Origin: Sphaerotilus uruguayifluvii
GTDB lineage: Bacteria; Pseudomonadota; Gammaproteobacteria; Burkholderiales; Burkholderiaceae_C
Reading direction: 5' to 3'
DNA length: 64,000 nt
NCBI RefSeq assembly: GCF_013294065.1
Contig: NZ_JABSNM010000001.1
Span: 387,925-451,924, forward strand
Positions within the stretch are counted from its first letter, which is position 1, and each line of letters opens with the position of its first letter. The position numbers were made by a program, and so were the translations under genes. Below, piece by piece: positions 38,000 through 47,841 of this stretch. Below the pieces are notes generated by a model. The model saw only the letters and a program-made list of their open reading frames with translations, was not told the DNA's origin and made no database searches.

Positions 38000-38050
38000 G
38001 CCACGGGCCCGGCGCACCGGCCGGATGCCGGTGCAGCTGATCTGATCTCA

Positions 38051-38073
38051 CGGGCCCGCCTTGCGCGGGCCCG
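38051..38073. terminator. Bidirectional terminator between the barstar region and rsmA
   Basis: CGGGCCCGC and GCGGGCCCG form a 9-bp stem with a 5-nt loop, between converging transcription from the ribonuclease/barstar unit and lptD-surA-rsmA. ATTCATTT follows on the plus strand. Confidence 0.65.
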
Positions 38074-38085
38074 ATTCATTTCGGC

Positions 38086-38898
38086 TCAGGCCGCCGGTGC
38101 CGTCGGTACCGACGGGCTGCGCGGCGACAGCGCCTGCGCCAGCGCGACGTAGTCGGCCACCGGCACTTCCTCGGCGCGACGCTGCAGGTCGAACGCGGGC
38201 ACGCCCTCGCGGCCTTCCAGCCAGCGGCCGAGCGTGTTGCGCAGCACCTTGCGCCGCTGCGAGAAGGCGACCGTCACCAGTTCGCCCAGCAGCGCTGCGT
38301 CCAGCGCCGGCGCCACCGCCTTGGGCACCACCCGCACCACGGCCGAATCCACCCGCGGCGGCGGATCGAAGCATTCCGGCGGCACGTCGATCAGCGACTC
38401 GACGTCCTGGCGCCACTGCAGCATCACCGACAGCCGGCCGTAGTCCTTGCTGCCGGGCGCGGCGGCCATGCGGTCGACCACCTCCTTCTGCAGCATGAAG
38501 TGCTGGTCCTCGATCAGGTCGACCGCGTCCTGCAGGTGGAACAGGATCGGGCTGGAGATGTTGTAGGGCAGGTTGCCGATCACGCGCAGCCGCCGGCCGC
38601 TGCCCGGGGCCGCGCCCAGCGACTCGGCCAGCGCGCGGAAGTCGACCTTCAGCACGTCGGACTCGACCACGTTCAGCTCGGGGCGGCGGCGCAGCCGCGC
38701 GGCGAGGTCGCGGTCGAGCTCGATGACGGTCAGGCGCTCGCAGCGCTCGACGACCGGATCGGTCATCGCGCCCATGCCGGGGCCGATCTCGACCAGGATC
38801 TCGTCGGGGCGCGGATCGATGGCGCGCACGATCGCGTCGAGGATGCTGCTGTCGGTCAGGAAATGCTGGCCGAAGCGCTTGCGGGGAATGTGCTTCAA
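38086..38898 (-). CDS. rsmA: 16S rRNA dimethyladenosine transferase
   Basis: The 270-residue KsgA/RsmA enzyme has the start [16 protein letters not shown] motif [11 protein letters not shown] and catalytic NLPYNISSP. It dimethylates two adjacent adenines near the 3' end of 16S rRNA in late ribosome assembly. The start codon appears to be TTG at 38898, since no ATG fits the conserved N-terminus. It is last in the lptD-surA-rsmA operon. Confidence 0.95.
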   Translation of the reverse strand: MKHIPRKRFGQHFLTDSSILDAIVRAIDPRPDEILVEIGPGMGAMTDPVVERCERLTVIELDRDLAARLRRRPELNVVESDVLKVDFRALAESLGAAPGSGRRLRVIGNLPYNISSPILFHLQDAVDLIEDQHFMLQKEVVDRMAAAPGSKDYGRLSVMLQWRQDVESLIDVPPECFDPPPRVDSAVVRVVPKAVAPALDAALLGELVTVAFSQRRKVLRNTLGRWLEGREGVPAFDLQRRAEEVPVADYVALAQALSPRSPSVPTAPAA

Positions 38899-38950
38899 GG
38901 TAGGGGGCCCGCGCGGGCGGGCCGTCAGGCAGGTTGGGGGCGGGGCGGCG

Positions 38951-40441
38951 TCACTGGCCGGGCGGATCGCGCAGCTCGACGTAGGCGCGCGCGCGCACGT
39001 CGCGGGCCCATTCGGCGTAGGCCTCGTCGGTCTTCTGCTCGCGCAGCGCGCTGCGGGCCATCTCGCGCTGCTCGCGCACGTCCAGGCGCACGTCGCGGCG
39101 CTCGAGCAGCTGGATCAGGTGCACGCCGAAGCGCGAGACCACCGGATCGGACACGCTGCCCGGGCGCAGCGCCGACAGCGCCTGCTCGAACTCCGGCACG
39201 AACTGGCCGGGGCCGGCCCAGCCGAGGTCGCCGCCCTGCGGCGCGCTGCCGTCCTCGGAATACTGGCGCGCGAGCTCGTCGAAGCGGGCGGTGCCGGCCT
39301 CGATCTGGCGTTTCCAGCCGCTCATGCGGCGCACGATGGTCTCCTGCGTCAGCCCGGCGTTCGGGCGCAGCAGGATGTGGCGGGCGTGCTGCTGGGTGAC
39401 GGTCAGCGCGGCGTCGCGGCGCTCGATCAGCTTCAGGACGTGCAGGCCGGCGCCCGAGCGCAGCACCTGCGGCGCGACCTCGCCGGGGCGCAGCGGCGCC
39501 AGCGCCTCGACGAAGAGATCGGGCAGCCGGTCGGCGCGGCGCAGGCCGAGCTCGCCGCCGTTGTCCTTCGCGGCGTCGGAGTACTGGCGCACCAGCGTGG
39601 CGAAGTCCTCGCCGGCGCGCAGGCGCTGCAGGATCGCCACCGCGGTCTGGCGCTTCTGCGCGACCACGTCGGGCGGCGCGCTCTCCGGCAGCGACAGCAG
39701 GATCTGCGCGACGTTGTATTCGGTGGCCGCGCCGTTCTTCGCACGCTGCTCGACCAGCCAGGACTCGATCTCGGCGTCGCCGATGCGGATGCGGCTCTGC
39801 ACCTCGCGCTCGCGCACCCGCTCGAGCAGGATCTGGTCGCGCAGCATGTCGCGGAAGCGCACGTAGTCCAGCCCCTCGCTGCGCAGGCGCTCGCGCAGCT
39901 GCATCACGCCGAGCTGGTTCTGCGCCGCGACGTTGGCGACCGCGCGGTCGATCTCGGACTCGTCGACGCGGGTGCCGCTCTCGCGGGCCTGGCTGAGCTG
40001 GGCGCGCTCGTCGATCAGCTGGTCGAGCACCTCGCGCTGCAGCGTGTCGCGGTCGGGCAGGCGCGCGTTGCCGCGCGCAGCGTCCTTCTCGATGCGCTGG
40101 ACGCGCTGCTGCACCTCGCTGTTGGTGACCAGCTCGCGGTTGACCACCGCGACGATGTAGTCGCCGCTGCGCCGGCCGGCGGGCGCGGCCGGCTCGGTCG
40201 CGGCCGGCGCGGCGGGGGCCGAGGCGGCCGCGGCGGCGGGCACGGCCGCGGCCGGCGCGGGTGCGGCCGGCGTGGCCGGGGCGGTCTTCGGCGCGGGCGT
40301 GCGCGCCGGCTTGCGGGTGGCCGCGGCGCCCGGTCCGGCGCTGCTCAGCAGGGCCAGCGCCAGCAGCGCGCCGAGGCCGCGCTGCCACGGCGAGGCCGTC
40401 GCGCGGCACGGTTCGGAAGGCGGGAACGTCGTCTCGGACAT
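38951..40441 (-). CDS. surA: Periplasmic chaperone/peptidyl-prolyl isomerase SurA
   Basis: The 496-residue protein has a signal region, then an unusually long Ala/Pro low-complexity linker (about 40-90), the SurA N-domain ([19 protein letters not shown]) and two parvulin domains ([10 protein letters not shown] onward, and [12 protein letters not shown] through [15 protein letters not shown]). SurA carries unfolded barrel proteins to the BAM complex. It lies between lptD, one of its main clients, and rsmA. The linker is longer than in E. coli SurA and may simply be GC-driven. Confidence 0.95.
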   Translation of the reverse strand: MSETTFPPSEPCRATASPWQRGLGALLALALLSSAGPGAAATRKPARTPAPKTAPATPAAPAPAAAVPAAAAASAPAAPAATEPAAPAGRRSGDYIVAVVNRELVTNSEVQQRVQRIEKDAARGNARLPDRDTLQREVLDQLIDERAQLSQARESGTRVDESEIDRAVANVAAQNQLGVMQLRERLRSEGLDYVRFRDMLRDQILLERVREREVQSRIRIGDAEIESWLVEQRAKNGAATEYNVAQILLSLPESAPPDVVAQKRQTAVAILQRLRAGEDFATLVRQYSDAAKDNGGELGLRRADRLPDLFVEALAPLRPGEVAPQVLRSGAGLHVLKLIERRDAALTVTQQHARHILLRPNAGLTQETIVRRMSGWKRQIEAGTARFDELARQYSEDGSAPQGGDLGWAGPGQFVPEFEQALSALRPGSVSDPVVSRFGVHLIQLLERRDVRLDVREQREMARSALREQKTDEAYAEWARDVRARAYVELRDPPGQ

Positions 40442-40447
40442 GGCGGG

Positions 40448-42910
40448 TCAGGGGGCACCGGGGTTGTCGGCGGCAGTGCCGCGCGGGTCGCGCAGCATCT
40501 GGTAACCGGGAATATTGTCCTTCAACAGCGACAGCGGGTTGCTGCCGGCGCTCAGGCGGGACAGGCCGACGAACTCGATCTGCAGCATCAGCTGCGTCGA
40601 GGCGTTCTGCGCGCTGGTGGACTGGCGTCGCGCCGCGAAGCGGCCGATCCAGCAGCCGGCGTCGTACTCGAGGCCGAGGATGGCGCTGCTCATGCGGCGG
40701 TCCTGCAGGCTGTAGTCGAGGCCGCCGACGCCGTAGAGCCGGCCGCGGCACTCGCCGGTCGGCGAGGCGGACGGGCGGGCGGCGGCCGCCGCGGCGCTGC
40801 CGCCCATCAGCCGGGCCAGCGGGCTGGCCAGGTCCGACAGCGGCCACTGCCAGGCCAGCGCCAGCTGCTCGCTGGCGCCGCGCTTGAGGCGGTGGCTGAG
40901 GTAGATCGAATGCAGCGGCTCCGGCGCCCAGCGCACGCTGGTGATGGTGCGCACGAGGCGGTCGGTGTCGGTGTTGAACTGCAGCGAGGTGTCGAAGGTC
41001 CACGACGGCACCAGGCCGACCGAGGCCTGCAGCAGCACGTCGGAGAAGCGGCTCGACAGCGGCACGCCGTCGGCGGTGATGCGCTGGTCGCGCAGCAGGT
41101 AGCGCTGCGCGATGCCGAAGCGCGCCAGCTCGGCGCCGCTGCTGCGGTCGAGGTAGCGCGTGGTCAGGCCGGCGGTGACCTGGTTGGCGTCCGAGACGCG
41201 GTCGACGCCGGAGAAGACGTTGTCCGAGAACACCGTCGTGGCGTTGAAGTCGAGCGCGGCGCTGTCGAAGTTGGGCAGCGCCGACTGGTCGCGCCACGGC
41301 GTGATCGCGTAGAGCAGCCGCGGCTCGAGCGTCTGCACCAGCGCGCGGCCGAAGCCCGCGGTCTCGCGCTCCAGCGTCCAGGCGCTGTCGAGGCTGAAGC
41401 CGGGAATCGTGCGGCTGGCGTGGCGCCGGCCGTCGCTCATCGGCGTGTCGGTCTGGTAGCTGGCGCTGTTGAGGCTCAGCTTCGGCGTGACCCGCCAGCC
41501 GGCGTCGCCCAGCGGCAGCGCGACCTGGCCGAGCAGGTGGGCGCGGCTGCCCTGGATCTGCGTCGTGTCGACGTTGGTGAAGCGGTTGGCTTCGGTCTGC
41601 AGCGACCACTGCAGCGCGCCGCCGTGATCGCTCCACTGCACGCCGACCTGCGGCGCGCGCTGGTAGGGCGTGGCGATGCGCGTGCCCGAGGCGCTGTCCT
41701 GCAGCAGCTGCCACTGCTGCACGCGGGCGTAGAAGCGCTGCTCGACGTCGCCGAGCCAGCCGCCGGTGCGCAGCAGCCGGGTCTGCCCGAGGCGGCCGCT
41801 GCTCGACAGCAGCCGCGGCGTCAGCGATTCGGCGCCGCGCAGGCCGTCCTTCCAGTAGTCGCCGTCGGACGCCCGCAGCACGCTCCAGTCGTAGCGCAGG
41901 CCGCCGGCGAGGTCGAGGCTGCCGCGCTGGGCCGAACGGAGCGCCCAGCGTGCCTGGCCGGTCTGCAGGTCCTTGGGCAGCGCGAACAGGTTGGCCTCGC
42001 CGCTCCAGCCGGGCTGCAGGTAGCGGTATTCGGTCTCGAGCGCCGCGCCGCGCTTGCTCATCAGCGTCGGCGTGAGCGTCATGTCCTGGTCGGGCGCGAT
42101 GTTCCAGTAGTACGGCGCCGACAGGCCCAGGCCGCTGTTGCTGGAGGTGCTGATCATCGGCGGCAGCCAGCCGGACTTGCGCGCGTCGGTGACCGGGAAG
42201 CTCATCACCGGCAGCGCCAGGATCGGCACGCCCTGGAAGCGCAGCACCGCGCCTTCGGCCACGCCCTCGTTGGCGTCGAAGTCCAGGCGCACCCGCCGCG
42301 TCGTCAGCACCCAGGCCGGCGTCTCGCCGTCGACCAGATCGCAGCTGCTGTAGGCGGCGGCGCGCACCACCATGCGGTTGCGGCCGATGAAGTCGACCCG
42401 CTCGGCGCGGCCGCCGGCCTGCGTGCGGCCGAGGTAGAAGCGCGGCGACAGGAAATAGCCTTCCTGGTGCTCGGTCTGCAGGTCCAGCTCGGTGCCGAGA
42501 AAGTGGCCGTCGTCGCGGTCCAGGCGCACCGAGCCGCTGGCGCGCACCCGGTCGTCGTCCTGCAGGTACTCGATGCGGTCGGCCTGCAGCGACAGCACGC
42601 CGCGGCGCAGCGTCGCGCGGCCCTCGGCCAGCAGCGAGCGGCCGGTCTGGCCGCTGAGCCGGTCGGCCTCGACCTGCACCTGCTCGGCGTCCGCGCCGCC
42701 GGCCTCGCCGGTCCACGGCAGCTGCAGGCCGCCGCCCTCGCGCACCCAGGCCGGCGCGCCGGGGCGGCACGCGGCCGGTGCGCCGGCCTGCGCATGCGCG
42801 CCGGCGGCCGCACCGCTGAGCGCCAGCAGCAGCAGGCAGGCACGGGTCACGGGGCGGAGCGCGCCGGGCAGGCGGCGGCAGGGCAGGGCGTTTTCGGTCG
42901 GCAACGGCAC
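40448..42910 (-). CDS. lptD: LPS-assembly outer-membrane protein LptD
   Basis: The 820-residue protein has a signal peptide (ACLLLLALSGAAAGAHAQ), an OstA/LptA-like beta-jellyroll (VQVEADRLSGQ through YFLSPRFYLG) and a large C-terminal barrel (SGWLPPMISTSSNSGLGLS, APYYWNIAPDQDMTLTP). Four cysteines are spread over both domains, as needed for the known interdomain disulfides. With LptE (24173-24676) it inserts LPS. The apparent start is GTG at 42910, and no ATG precedes the leader. It is first in the operon with surA and rsmA. Confidence 0.95.
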   Translation of the reverse strand: MPLPTENALPCRRLPGALRPVTRACLLLLALSGAAAGAHAQAGAPAACRPGAPAWVREGGGLQLPWTGEAGGADAEQVQVEADRLSGQTGRSLLAEGRATLRRGVLSLQADRIEYLQDDDRVRASGSVRLDRDDGHFLGTELDLQTEHQEGYFLSPRFYLGRTQAGGRAERVDFIGRNRMVVRAAAYSSCDLVDGETPAWVLTTRRVRLDFDANEGVAEGAVLRFQGVPILALPVMSFPVTDARKSGWLPPMISTSSNSGLGLSAPYYWNIAPDQDMTLTPTLMSKRGAALETEYRYLQPGWSGEANLFALPKDLQTGQARWALRSAQRGSLDLAGGLRYDWSVLRASDGDYWKDGLRGAESLTPRLLSSSGRLGQTRLLRTGGWLGDVEQRFYARVQQWQLLQDSASGTRIATPYQRAPQVGVQWSDHGGALQWSLQTEANRFTNVDTTQIQGSRAHLLGQVALPLGDAGWRVTPKLSLNSASYQTDTPMSDGRRHASRTIPGFSLDSAWTLERETAGFGRALVQTLEPRLLYAITPWRDQSALPNFDSAALDFNATTVFSDNVFSGVDRVSDANQVTAGLTTRYLDRSSGAELARFGIAQRYLLRDQRITADGVPLSSRFSDVLLQASVGLVPSWTFDTSLQFNTDTDRLVRTITSVRWAPEPLHSIYLSHRLKRGASEQLALAWQWPLSDLASPLARLMGGSAAAAAARPSASPTGECRGRLYGVGGLDYSLQDRRMSSAILGLEYDAGCWIGRFAARRQSTSAQNASTQLMLQIEFVGLSRLSAGSNPLSLLKDNIPGYQMLRDPRGTAADNPGAP

Positions 42911-42946
42911 GGCAGACGGCGGCAGGGGGCCGCCGGGGCGGCTCGC

Positions 42947-42952
42947 TAGAAT
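42947..42952 (+). promoter_or_regulatory. TAGAAT -10 element for the amgK-like gene
   Basis: TAGAAT lies 33 bp before the GTG start of the kinase gene, in the 75-bp gap divergent from lptD. The -35 is weak. Confidence 0.4.
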
Positions 42953-42985
42953 CAGCCGATTATTTCACGCAGCCCCGTTCCGCCC

Positions 42986-44107
42986 GTGACCACCGCCGAT
43001 TCCCAGCCCACCTCGTCCGCTCCGTCGTCTTCCTCCACCGAGATCGCCTGGAGCGATGACGCGCGCCGCGCGGCCTTCGCGCAGTGGCTGGCCGTGCAGG
43101 CCGCCGCGCATGGCCTGGACGCCGCCAGCGTGCGCCCGGCCAGCGCCGACGCGAGCTTCCGCCGCTATTTCCGCGTCGATGCGGCCGACGGCTCCGGCCG
43201 CAGCCTGGTCATCATGGACGCGCCGCCCAGCCACGAGGACTGCCGCCCCTTCGTGCAGGTCGCCGGCCTGCTGGGCACGGCCGGGCTGAACGCGCCCGAG
43301 GTGCTGGCCTGGGACGAGGCGCAGGGCTTCCTGCTGCTGACCGACCTGGGCGCGCGCACGCTGCTGGCCGAGCTGCAGGCGCAGGACTTCTCCACCCGCG
43401 AGGGCCTGAAGGCGGCCGACACGCTGTACCGCGGCGCGCTCGACGCGCTGATCGGGCTGCAGAAGATCGACGCGCAGGCGCAGGTGCCGGCCTACGACCG
43501 CGCGCTGCTGCGCCGCGAGCTCGACCTCTTCCCCGAGTGGTACGTCGCGCGCCACTGCGGCGTGACGCTGGACGCCAAGCAGGCGGAGCAGCTGGAGAAG
43601 TGCTTCGAGCTGATCCTGAAGACCTGCGAGGCCCAGCCGGCCGTGCTGGTGCACCGCGACTTCCACAGCCGCAACCTGATGGTGAACGTCGATGGCGACG
43701 CGACCCGGCCCGGCATCCTCGACTTCCAGGACGCGGTCTGGGGCCCGGTGACCTATGACGTGGTCTCGCTGCTGCGCGACGCCTACATCGAGTGGGACGA
43801 GGCGATCCAGATCGACTGGGCTGCCCGCTACTGGGAGCGTGCCCGCAAGGCCGGCGTGCCGGTGCAGGAGGACTTCGGCCTGTTCTGGCGCGACCTCGAG
43901 TGGATGGGCCTGCAGCGCCACCTGAAGGTGCTGGGCATCTTCGCGCGCCTGTCCCACCGCGACGGCAAGGACGGCTACCTGAAGGACCTGCCGCTGGTCT
44001 GGCGCTATGCGCACCACGTGGCGATGCGCTACTCGGTGCTGACGCCGCTGGCGCGCCTGCTGGAGCAGCTCGGCGACGTCAAGGCCGAGGACGGCTACAC
44101 CTTCTGA
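42986..44107 (+). CDS. amgK: AmgK-like sugar kinase (aminoglycoside phosphotransferase fold)
   Basis: The 373-residue protein has the kinase loop VHRDFHSRNLMVN and the metal-binding ILDFQDAVWGPVTYDV. It resembles AmgK, which phosphorylates N-acetylmuramate and N-acetylglucosamine at the anomeric position in peptidoglycan recycling. The divergent position from lptD-surA is typical. The usual partner murU (nucleotidyltransferase) is not adjacent; a BenE-type carrier follows instead. The start is GTG 42986. Confidence 0.85.
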   Translation: MTTADSQPTSSAPSSSSTEIAWSDDARRAAFAQWLAVQAAAHGLDAASVRPASADASFRRYFRVDAADGSGRSLVIMDAPPSHEDCRPFVQVAGLLGTAGLNAPEVLAWDEAQGFLLLTDLGARTLLAELQAQDFSTREGLKAADTLYRGALDALIGLQKIDAQAQVPAYDRALLRRELDLFPEWYVARHCGVTLDAKQAEQLEKCFELILKTCEAQPAVLVHRDFHSRNLMVNVDGDATRPGILDFQDAVWGPVTYDVVSLLRDAYIEWDEAIQIDWAARYWERARKAGVPVQEDFGLFWRDLEWMGLQRHLKVLGIFARLSHRDGKDGYLKDLPLVWRYAHHVAMRYSVLTPLARLLEQLGDVKAEDGYTF

Positions 44108-44126
44108 TGCCCGCCCGGACGCCGCA

Positions 44127-45305
44127 GTGAACCGCCTGACGGCCTTCGGCCGCGATCTCTCCGTGTCGGCGGTCGTCGCCGGCTTCGTGGCGATGCTGGT
44201 CGGCGTGACCAGCTCCATCGTCGTCGTCTTCCAGGCCGCGCAGGCGCTCGGCGCCGATGCGGCGCAGGTCACGTCCTGGATCTGGGCCACCTGCATCGGC
44301 ACCGGCCTGACCAGCCTGGGTCTGAGCGTCTGGTACCGCCGCCCGGTGCTGACCGCCTGGTCGACGCCCGGCGCGGCGATGCTGGTCAGCGCCGCCGCCG
44401 GCGTCACGCTGCCCGAGGCGATCGGCGGCTTCGTGGTCTCGGCGCTGCTGATCGCGCTGTCGGGCGCCACCGGCCTGTTCGCGCGGGTGATGGACCGCAT
44501 TCCGCAGCCGCTGGCCGCCGGGCTGCTGGGCGGCGTGCTGGCGCGCTTCGCGCTCGACGCCTTCGCGGCGATGCATGGCGATCCGCTGCTGGTCGGCACG
44601 ATGTTCCTGGCCTACCTGCTCGGGCGGCGGCTGTGGCCGCGCTATGCGGTGCCGGGCGTGCTGCTGACGGGCCTCGTGGTGGCGGCCGGCACCGGGCGCA
44701 TGCACCTGGAGACGGTCGACTGGCGCCTGGGCGCCCCCGTCTGGATGGCGCCGGAATTCACCTGGCGCGGCCTGTTCAGCGTCGCGCTGCCGCTCTTCGT
44801 CGTGACGATGGCCTCGCAGAACCTGCCCGGCGTGGCGGCGCAGAAGGCCGCCGGCTACGACACGCCGGTCTCGCCGGTCATCGCCACCACCGGCGTGGCC
44901 ACGCTGCTGCTGGCGCCCTTCGGCGGCTACGCGCTCAACTTGGCGGCGATCACCGCGTCGATCTGCATGAGCCGCGAGGCGCACGAGGATCCGGCGCGGC
45001 GCTGGCCGTCGTCCGTGATGGCCGGGATCTTCTATCTGGCTGTGGGGCTGGCGGCCGGCGCGGTGGCCGGGCTGCTGGGCGCCTTCCCGAAGGCGATGGT
45101 GCTGGCGGTGGCGGGCTTCGCGCTGCTGGGCACGATCGGCGGGGGGCTGGCCGCGGCGATGGGCGATCTCACCTGGCGCGAGCCGGCGCTGGTGACCTTC
45201 CTGGTCACGCTCAGCGGCCTGTCGATGGCGGGCATCGGCTCGGCCTTCTGGGGCGTGGTCGCCGGCACGCTGTGCGTGGCGGTGATGCGGCTGCGCGCGG
45301 GCTGA
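44127..45305 (+). CDS. BenE-family benzoate/H+ symporter-like protein
   Basis: The 392-residue membrane protein has about 11-12 helices. It carries the BenE patterns GVTSSIVVVFQAAQALGA, SWIWATCIGTGLTSLGLS, TAWSTPGAAML and ASQNLPGVAAQKAAGYDTP. The family couples aromatic-acid uptake to protons in characterised cases. No aromatic degradation genes are nearby, so the natural substrate is uncertain. It starts with GTG 19 nt after the kinase stop and may be co-transcribed. Confidence 0.88.
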   Translation: MNRLTAFGRDLSVSAVVAGFVAMLVGVTSSIVVVFQAAQALGADAAQVTSWIWATCIGTGLTSLGLSVWYRRPVLTAWSTPGAAMLVSAAAGVTLPEAIGGFVVSALLIALSGATGLFARVMDRIPQPLAAGLLGGVLARFALDAFAAMHGDPLLVGTMFLAYLLGRRLWPRYAVPGVLLTGLVVAAGTGRMHLETVDWRLGAPVWMAPEFTWRGLFSVALPLFVVTMASQNLPGVAAQKAAGYDTPVSPVIATTGVATLLLAPFGGYALNLAAITASICMSREAHEDPARRWPSSVMAGIFYLAVGLAAGAVAGLLGAFPKAMVLAVAGFALLGTIGGGLAAAMGDLTWREPALVTFLVTLSGLSMAGIGSAFWGVVAGTLCVAVMRLRAG

Positions 45306-45383
45306 GCCCGTCGCGGCAGGGCCGCGCGGGCTGTGCAACACTGCGCCGGATTCCCTCCCGCCAGCCTGCCCGCACGCACGACC

Positions 45384-46346
45384 ATGGACCTGCTCTTCGT
45401 TGCCGACCCGATCGAAACGTTCAAGACCCACAAGGACTCGACCTTCGCGATGATGCGCGAGGCCGCCCGGCGCGGCCACCGCCTGATCGTCTGCGAGCCG
45501 AGCGACCTGGTGTGGACGCGCGGCCACCGCGTCGTCGCCCGGCGTGCGCGCACGCTGGCGCTGACCGGGCGCGAGCAGGCCGACTGGTTCGAGGTGCTGG
45601 CCGAAGGCGAATGCGTCCTGGCCGAGACCGGCGCGGTGCTGATGCGCAAGGATCCGCCCTTCGACGCCGAGTACATCTACGCCACCCACCTGCTGCAGCA
45701 GGCCGAGCGCGAGGGCGCGCGCGTCTTCAACCGGCCGTCCGCGCTGCGCGACCACCCCGAGAAGCTCGCCATCCTGGAGTTTCCCGAGCTGATCGGCCCG
45801 ACGCTGGTGACCCGCCAGCCCGAGGCGATCCGCGCCTTCCACGCCGAGCACCGGGACATCATCCTCAAGCCGCTCGACGGCATGGGCGGCATGGGCATCT
45901 TCCGGGTCGGTCCGGACGGCATGAACCTGGGCTCGATCATCGAGACGCTGACCGACGACGGCGCCACCACCATCATGGTGCAGCGCTTCCTGCCGGAGAT
46001 CGCGCAGGGCGACAAGCGCATCCTGCTGATCGGCGGCATGCCGGTGCCCTTCGCGCTGGCACGCATTCCTCAGGGCGGCGAGGTGCGCGGCAATCTGGCC
46101 GCCGGCGGGCGAGGCGTGGCGCAGCCGCTGTCGCGCCGCGACCGCGAGCTGGCCGAGCACCTGGGCCCGATCCTGGCCGCGCGCGGCCTGCTGCTGGTGG
46201 GGCTCGACGTGATCGGCGAATGCGTCACCGAGATCAACGTCACCAGCCCGACCTGCTTCCAGGAGATCACCCAGCAGACCGGCTTCGACGTGGCGGCGAT
46301 GTTCGTCGACGCGCTGGAGGCGGCGCTGCGCGACCGCGAGGCCTGA
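45384..46346 (+). CDS. gshB: Glutathione synthetase
   Basis: The 320-residue ATP-grasp enzyme has the N-terminus LLFVADPIETFKTHKDSTFAM, FNRPSALRDHPEKLAI, the ATP-grasp KPLDGMGGMGIF and the C-terminal VTEINVTSPTCFQEI. It joins glycine to gamma-glutamylcysteine. It supplies the thiol on which glutathione-dependent peroxidases, such as that at 1550-2134, may depend. An opposed terminator follows. Confidence 0.95.
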   Translation: MDLLFVADPIETFKTHKDSTFAMMREAARRGHRLIVCEPSDLVWTRGHRVVARRARTLALTGREQADWFEVLAEGECVLAETGAVLMRKDPPFDAEYIYATHLLQQAEREGARVFNRPSALRDHPEKLAILEFPELIGPTLVTRQPEAIRAFHAEHRDIILKPLDGMGGMGIFRVGPDGMNLGSIIETLTDDGATTIMVQRFLPEIAQGDKRILLIGGMPVPFALARIPQGGEVRGNLAAGGRGVAQPLSRRDRELAEHLGPILAARGLLLVGLDVIGECVTEINVTSPTCFQEITQQTGFDVAAMFVDALEAALRDREA

Positions 46347-46349
46347 ACG

Positions 46350-46386
46350 AAAAAAAGGGCCGCACCCCGGACGAGGGATGCGGCCC
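46350..46386 (-). terminator. Rho-independent terminator for the DUF4397 gene
   Basis: On the minus strand a GGGCCGCA/TGCGGCCC stem is followed by seven T residues (seen as A7 at 46350-46356 on the plus strand). This is the best canonical terminator in the window. It also lies just after gshB and may partly stop transcription in that direction. Confidence 0.85.
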
Positions 46387-46424
46387 GCAAGGCCCGCATG
46401 GGCAGGGGTCTCGAGAGAGGAGGC

Positions 46425-47708
46425 TCAGCGTTCCTTGCGCAGCGCGCCGGTCACGCTGCTGCCGCTGGGCAGCATGAAGACGGTGTAGACGCCCTTGGCC
46501 GACAGCGTCACGTCGCCGAGGCTGTACAGCGCGGTCGACAGCGTGGTGTCGGTGACCTCGATCGACGAGCTCGATCCGGCCGTCACGCTGGTGTAGCCCG
46601 AGGCCTGGCCGAGCGCGATGTTCTCGGCGACGGCGGAGTAGTTCGTCGTCAGCGTCAGCGGGTTGCTGTCGGTCGAGGCGCCGTGGATCAGGCGGATCTT
46701 CGCGCTGGTGCTGCTGGTGGGCAGGCGGTTGTCGTCGCTGATCACGCTCAGGCTGGCGCTGGCGGCCGGGCCCCAGACCATCAGCGTCGAGTCGCTGCCG
46801 GCCGCCAGCGTGATCGCCGAGGTCGACAGACTCGCGCCGTTGACGGTGATCGTCGGCGTGGCGCTGCCGGCCTTGACCAGCGCGTAGCTGCCGATGGCAG
46901 GCGACGTGACCGAGGTGGCCAGCGTGCTGCCGTTGAAGGCGGCGCCGACCGTGCCGCTGCTGGCGACGGCCGAGACCAGGCGCACCCGTGCCAGATCGGT
47001 GTCGAGCGCGGTGATCGTGCCGCCCTGGCGCACCAGCAGGCTGTTGACCAGCACGCCGCCGCTGGTCGGCGTGACCACCAGCGCGTAGACGCCCTGGCTG
47101 TCGAGCGTCATGCTGCCCGCGTCCAGACGCAGGTCGGTGGTGCTGCCGGCCGCGGCGATGCGCAGCCGGTAGGTGCCGCTGCCGACGGTGGTGTAGCTGC
47201 CGCTGCTGCTGCCGGCGCTGACGGCGGAGGCCACCAGCGTGGCGCTGTCCAGCGTGTCGCTGCTGCCGCTGATGTAGACGTCGACGCTGCCGGCATCCGG
47301 CGAGGCGTTGAACACCAGCAGCTTGGCCCGGCCGGACGACGGCGCGCTCTCGCTGTCGCTGAGCTGTGCGGTCTTCAGGCTGCCGTCGGCCTGGTAGGCG
47401 ATGACGGTGGTGCCGTGGTCGCTGCTGAGCGAGCGCGAGACGCTGCTGAGAGCGGTGGTCGAGCCGGTGCGCGTCAGTGTCGTCGTGTGGCTGCCGTCCT
47501 CGAAGCCGATGTAGCCGCTGGTCTGGCCGTAGGCGATGGCCGAGCTGCGCAGCTCGTCGTCGACGTAGAGGTCGAGCGCACCGTAGTTCGTGCTGGCATT
47601 GATGACGCGCACAGTGGCGTCGTCGTCGGAGGAGGAGCCGCCGCAGCCGCCGATCAGGGCGACGGCGGCGGACAGCAGCAGGGCGTGGAGCCAGCGCAGC
47701 GAGGTCAT
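46425..47708 (-). CDS. DUF4397-domain lipoprotein
   Basis: The 427-residue protein has a lipoprotein signal (IGGCGGSSSDDD) and two to three DUF4397 units, recognisable by VRVINASTNYGALDLYVDDEL, KLLVFNASPDAGSVDVYISG and IRLIHGASTDSNPLTL. The sequence is very rich in Ser, Thr, Ala and Gly and low in charge, as in surface beta-repeat proteins. The function is unknown. It is monocistronic, ends in a strong terminator, and resembles in style the DUF4382/DUF5666 lipoprotein at 54196. Confidence 0.85.
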   Translation of the reverse strand: MTSLRWLHALLLSAAVALIGGCGGSSSDDDATVRVINASTNYGALDLYVDDELRSSAIAYGQTSGYIGFEDGSHTTTLTRTGSTTALSSVSRSLSSDHGTTVIAYQADGSLKTAQLSDSESAPSSGRAKLLVFNASPDAGSVDVYISGSSDTLDSATLVASAVSAGSSSGSYTTVGSGTYRLRIAAAGSTTDLRLDAGSMTLDSQGVYALVVTPTSGGVLVNSLLVRQGGTITALDTDLARVRLVSAVASSGTVGAAFNGSTLATSVTSPAIGSYALVKAGSATPTITVNGASLSTSAITLAAGSDSTLMVWGPAASASLSVISDDNRLPTSSTSAKIRLIHGASTDSNPLTLTTNYSAVAENIALGQASGYTSVTAGSSSSIEVTDTTLSTALYSLGDVTLSAKGVYTVFMLPSGSSVTGALRKER

Positions 47709-47841
47709 GTCAGGGCAGGGGTCCGGAGTCGGGAATGCCCCGAGTGGACCTGTGCCCTTTCAAGCCTTGATTGCCGAGCGTGTCGACCCGGTCGCCGGAT
47801 CGTGAAGAAGATCCCTGCCGCGATCAGGGGCGGGCGACCGT

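Noticed and set aside
37836-38073. Small RNA gene between barstar and rsmA
   Set aside because: Two hairpins are visible, but no independent promoter was found. Terminator roles explain them.
38573-42949. Plus-strand open frame of over 1,400 codons opposite lptD and surA
   Set aside because: It is a by-product of the GC-rich codon bias of the minus-strand genes. It has no domains and is full of Arg/Gly/Ala/Gln, and lptD and surA are unambiguous.
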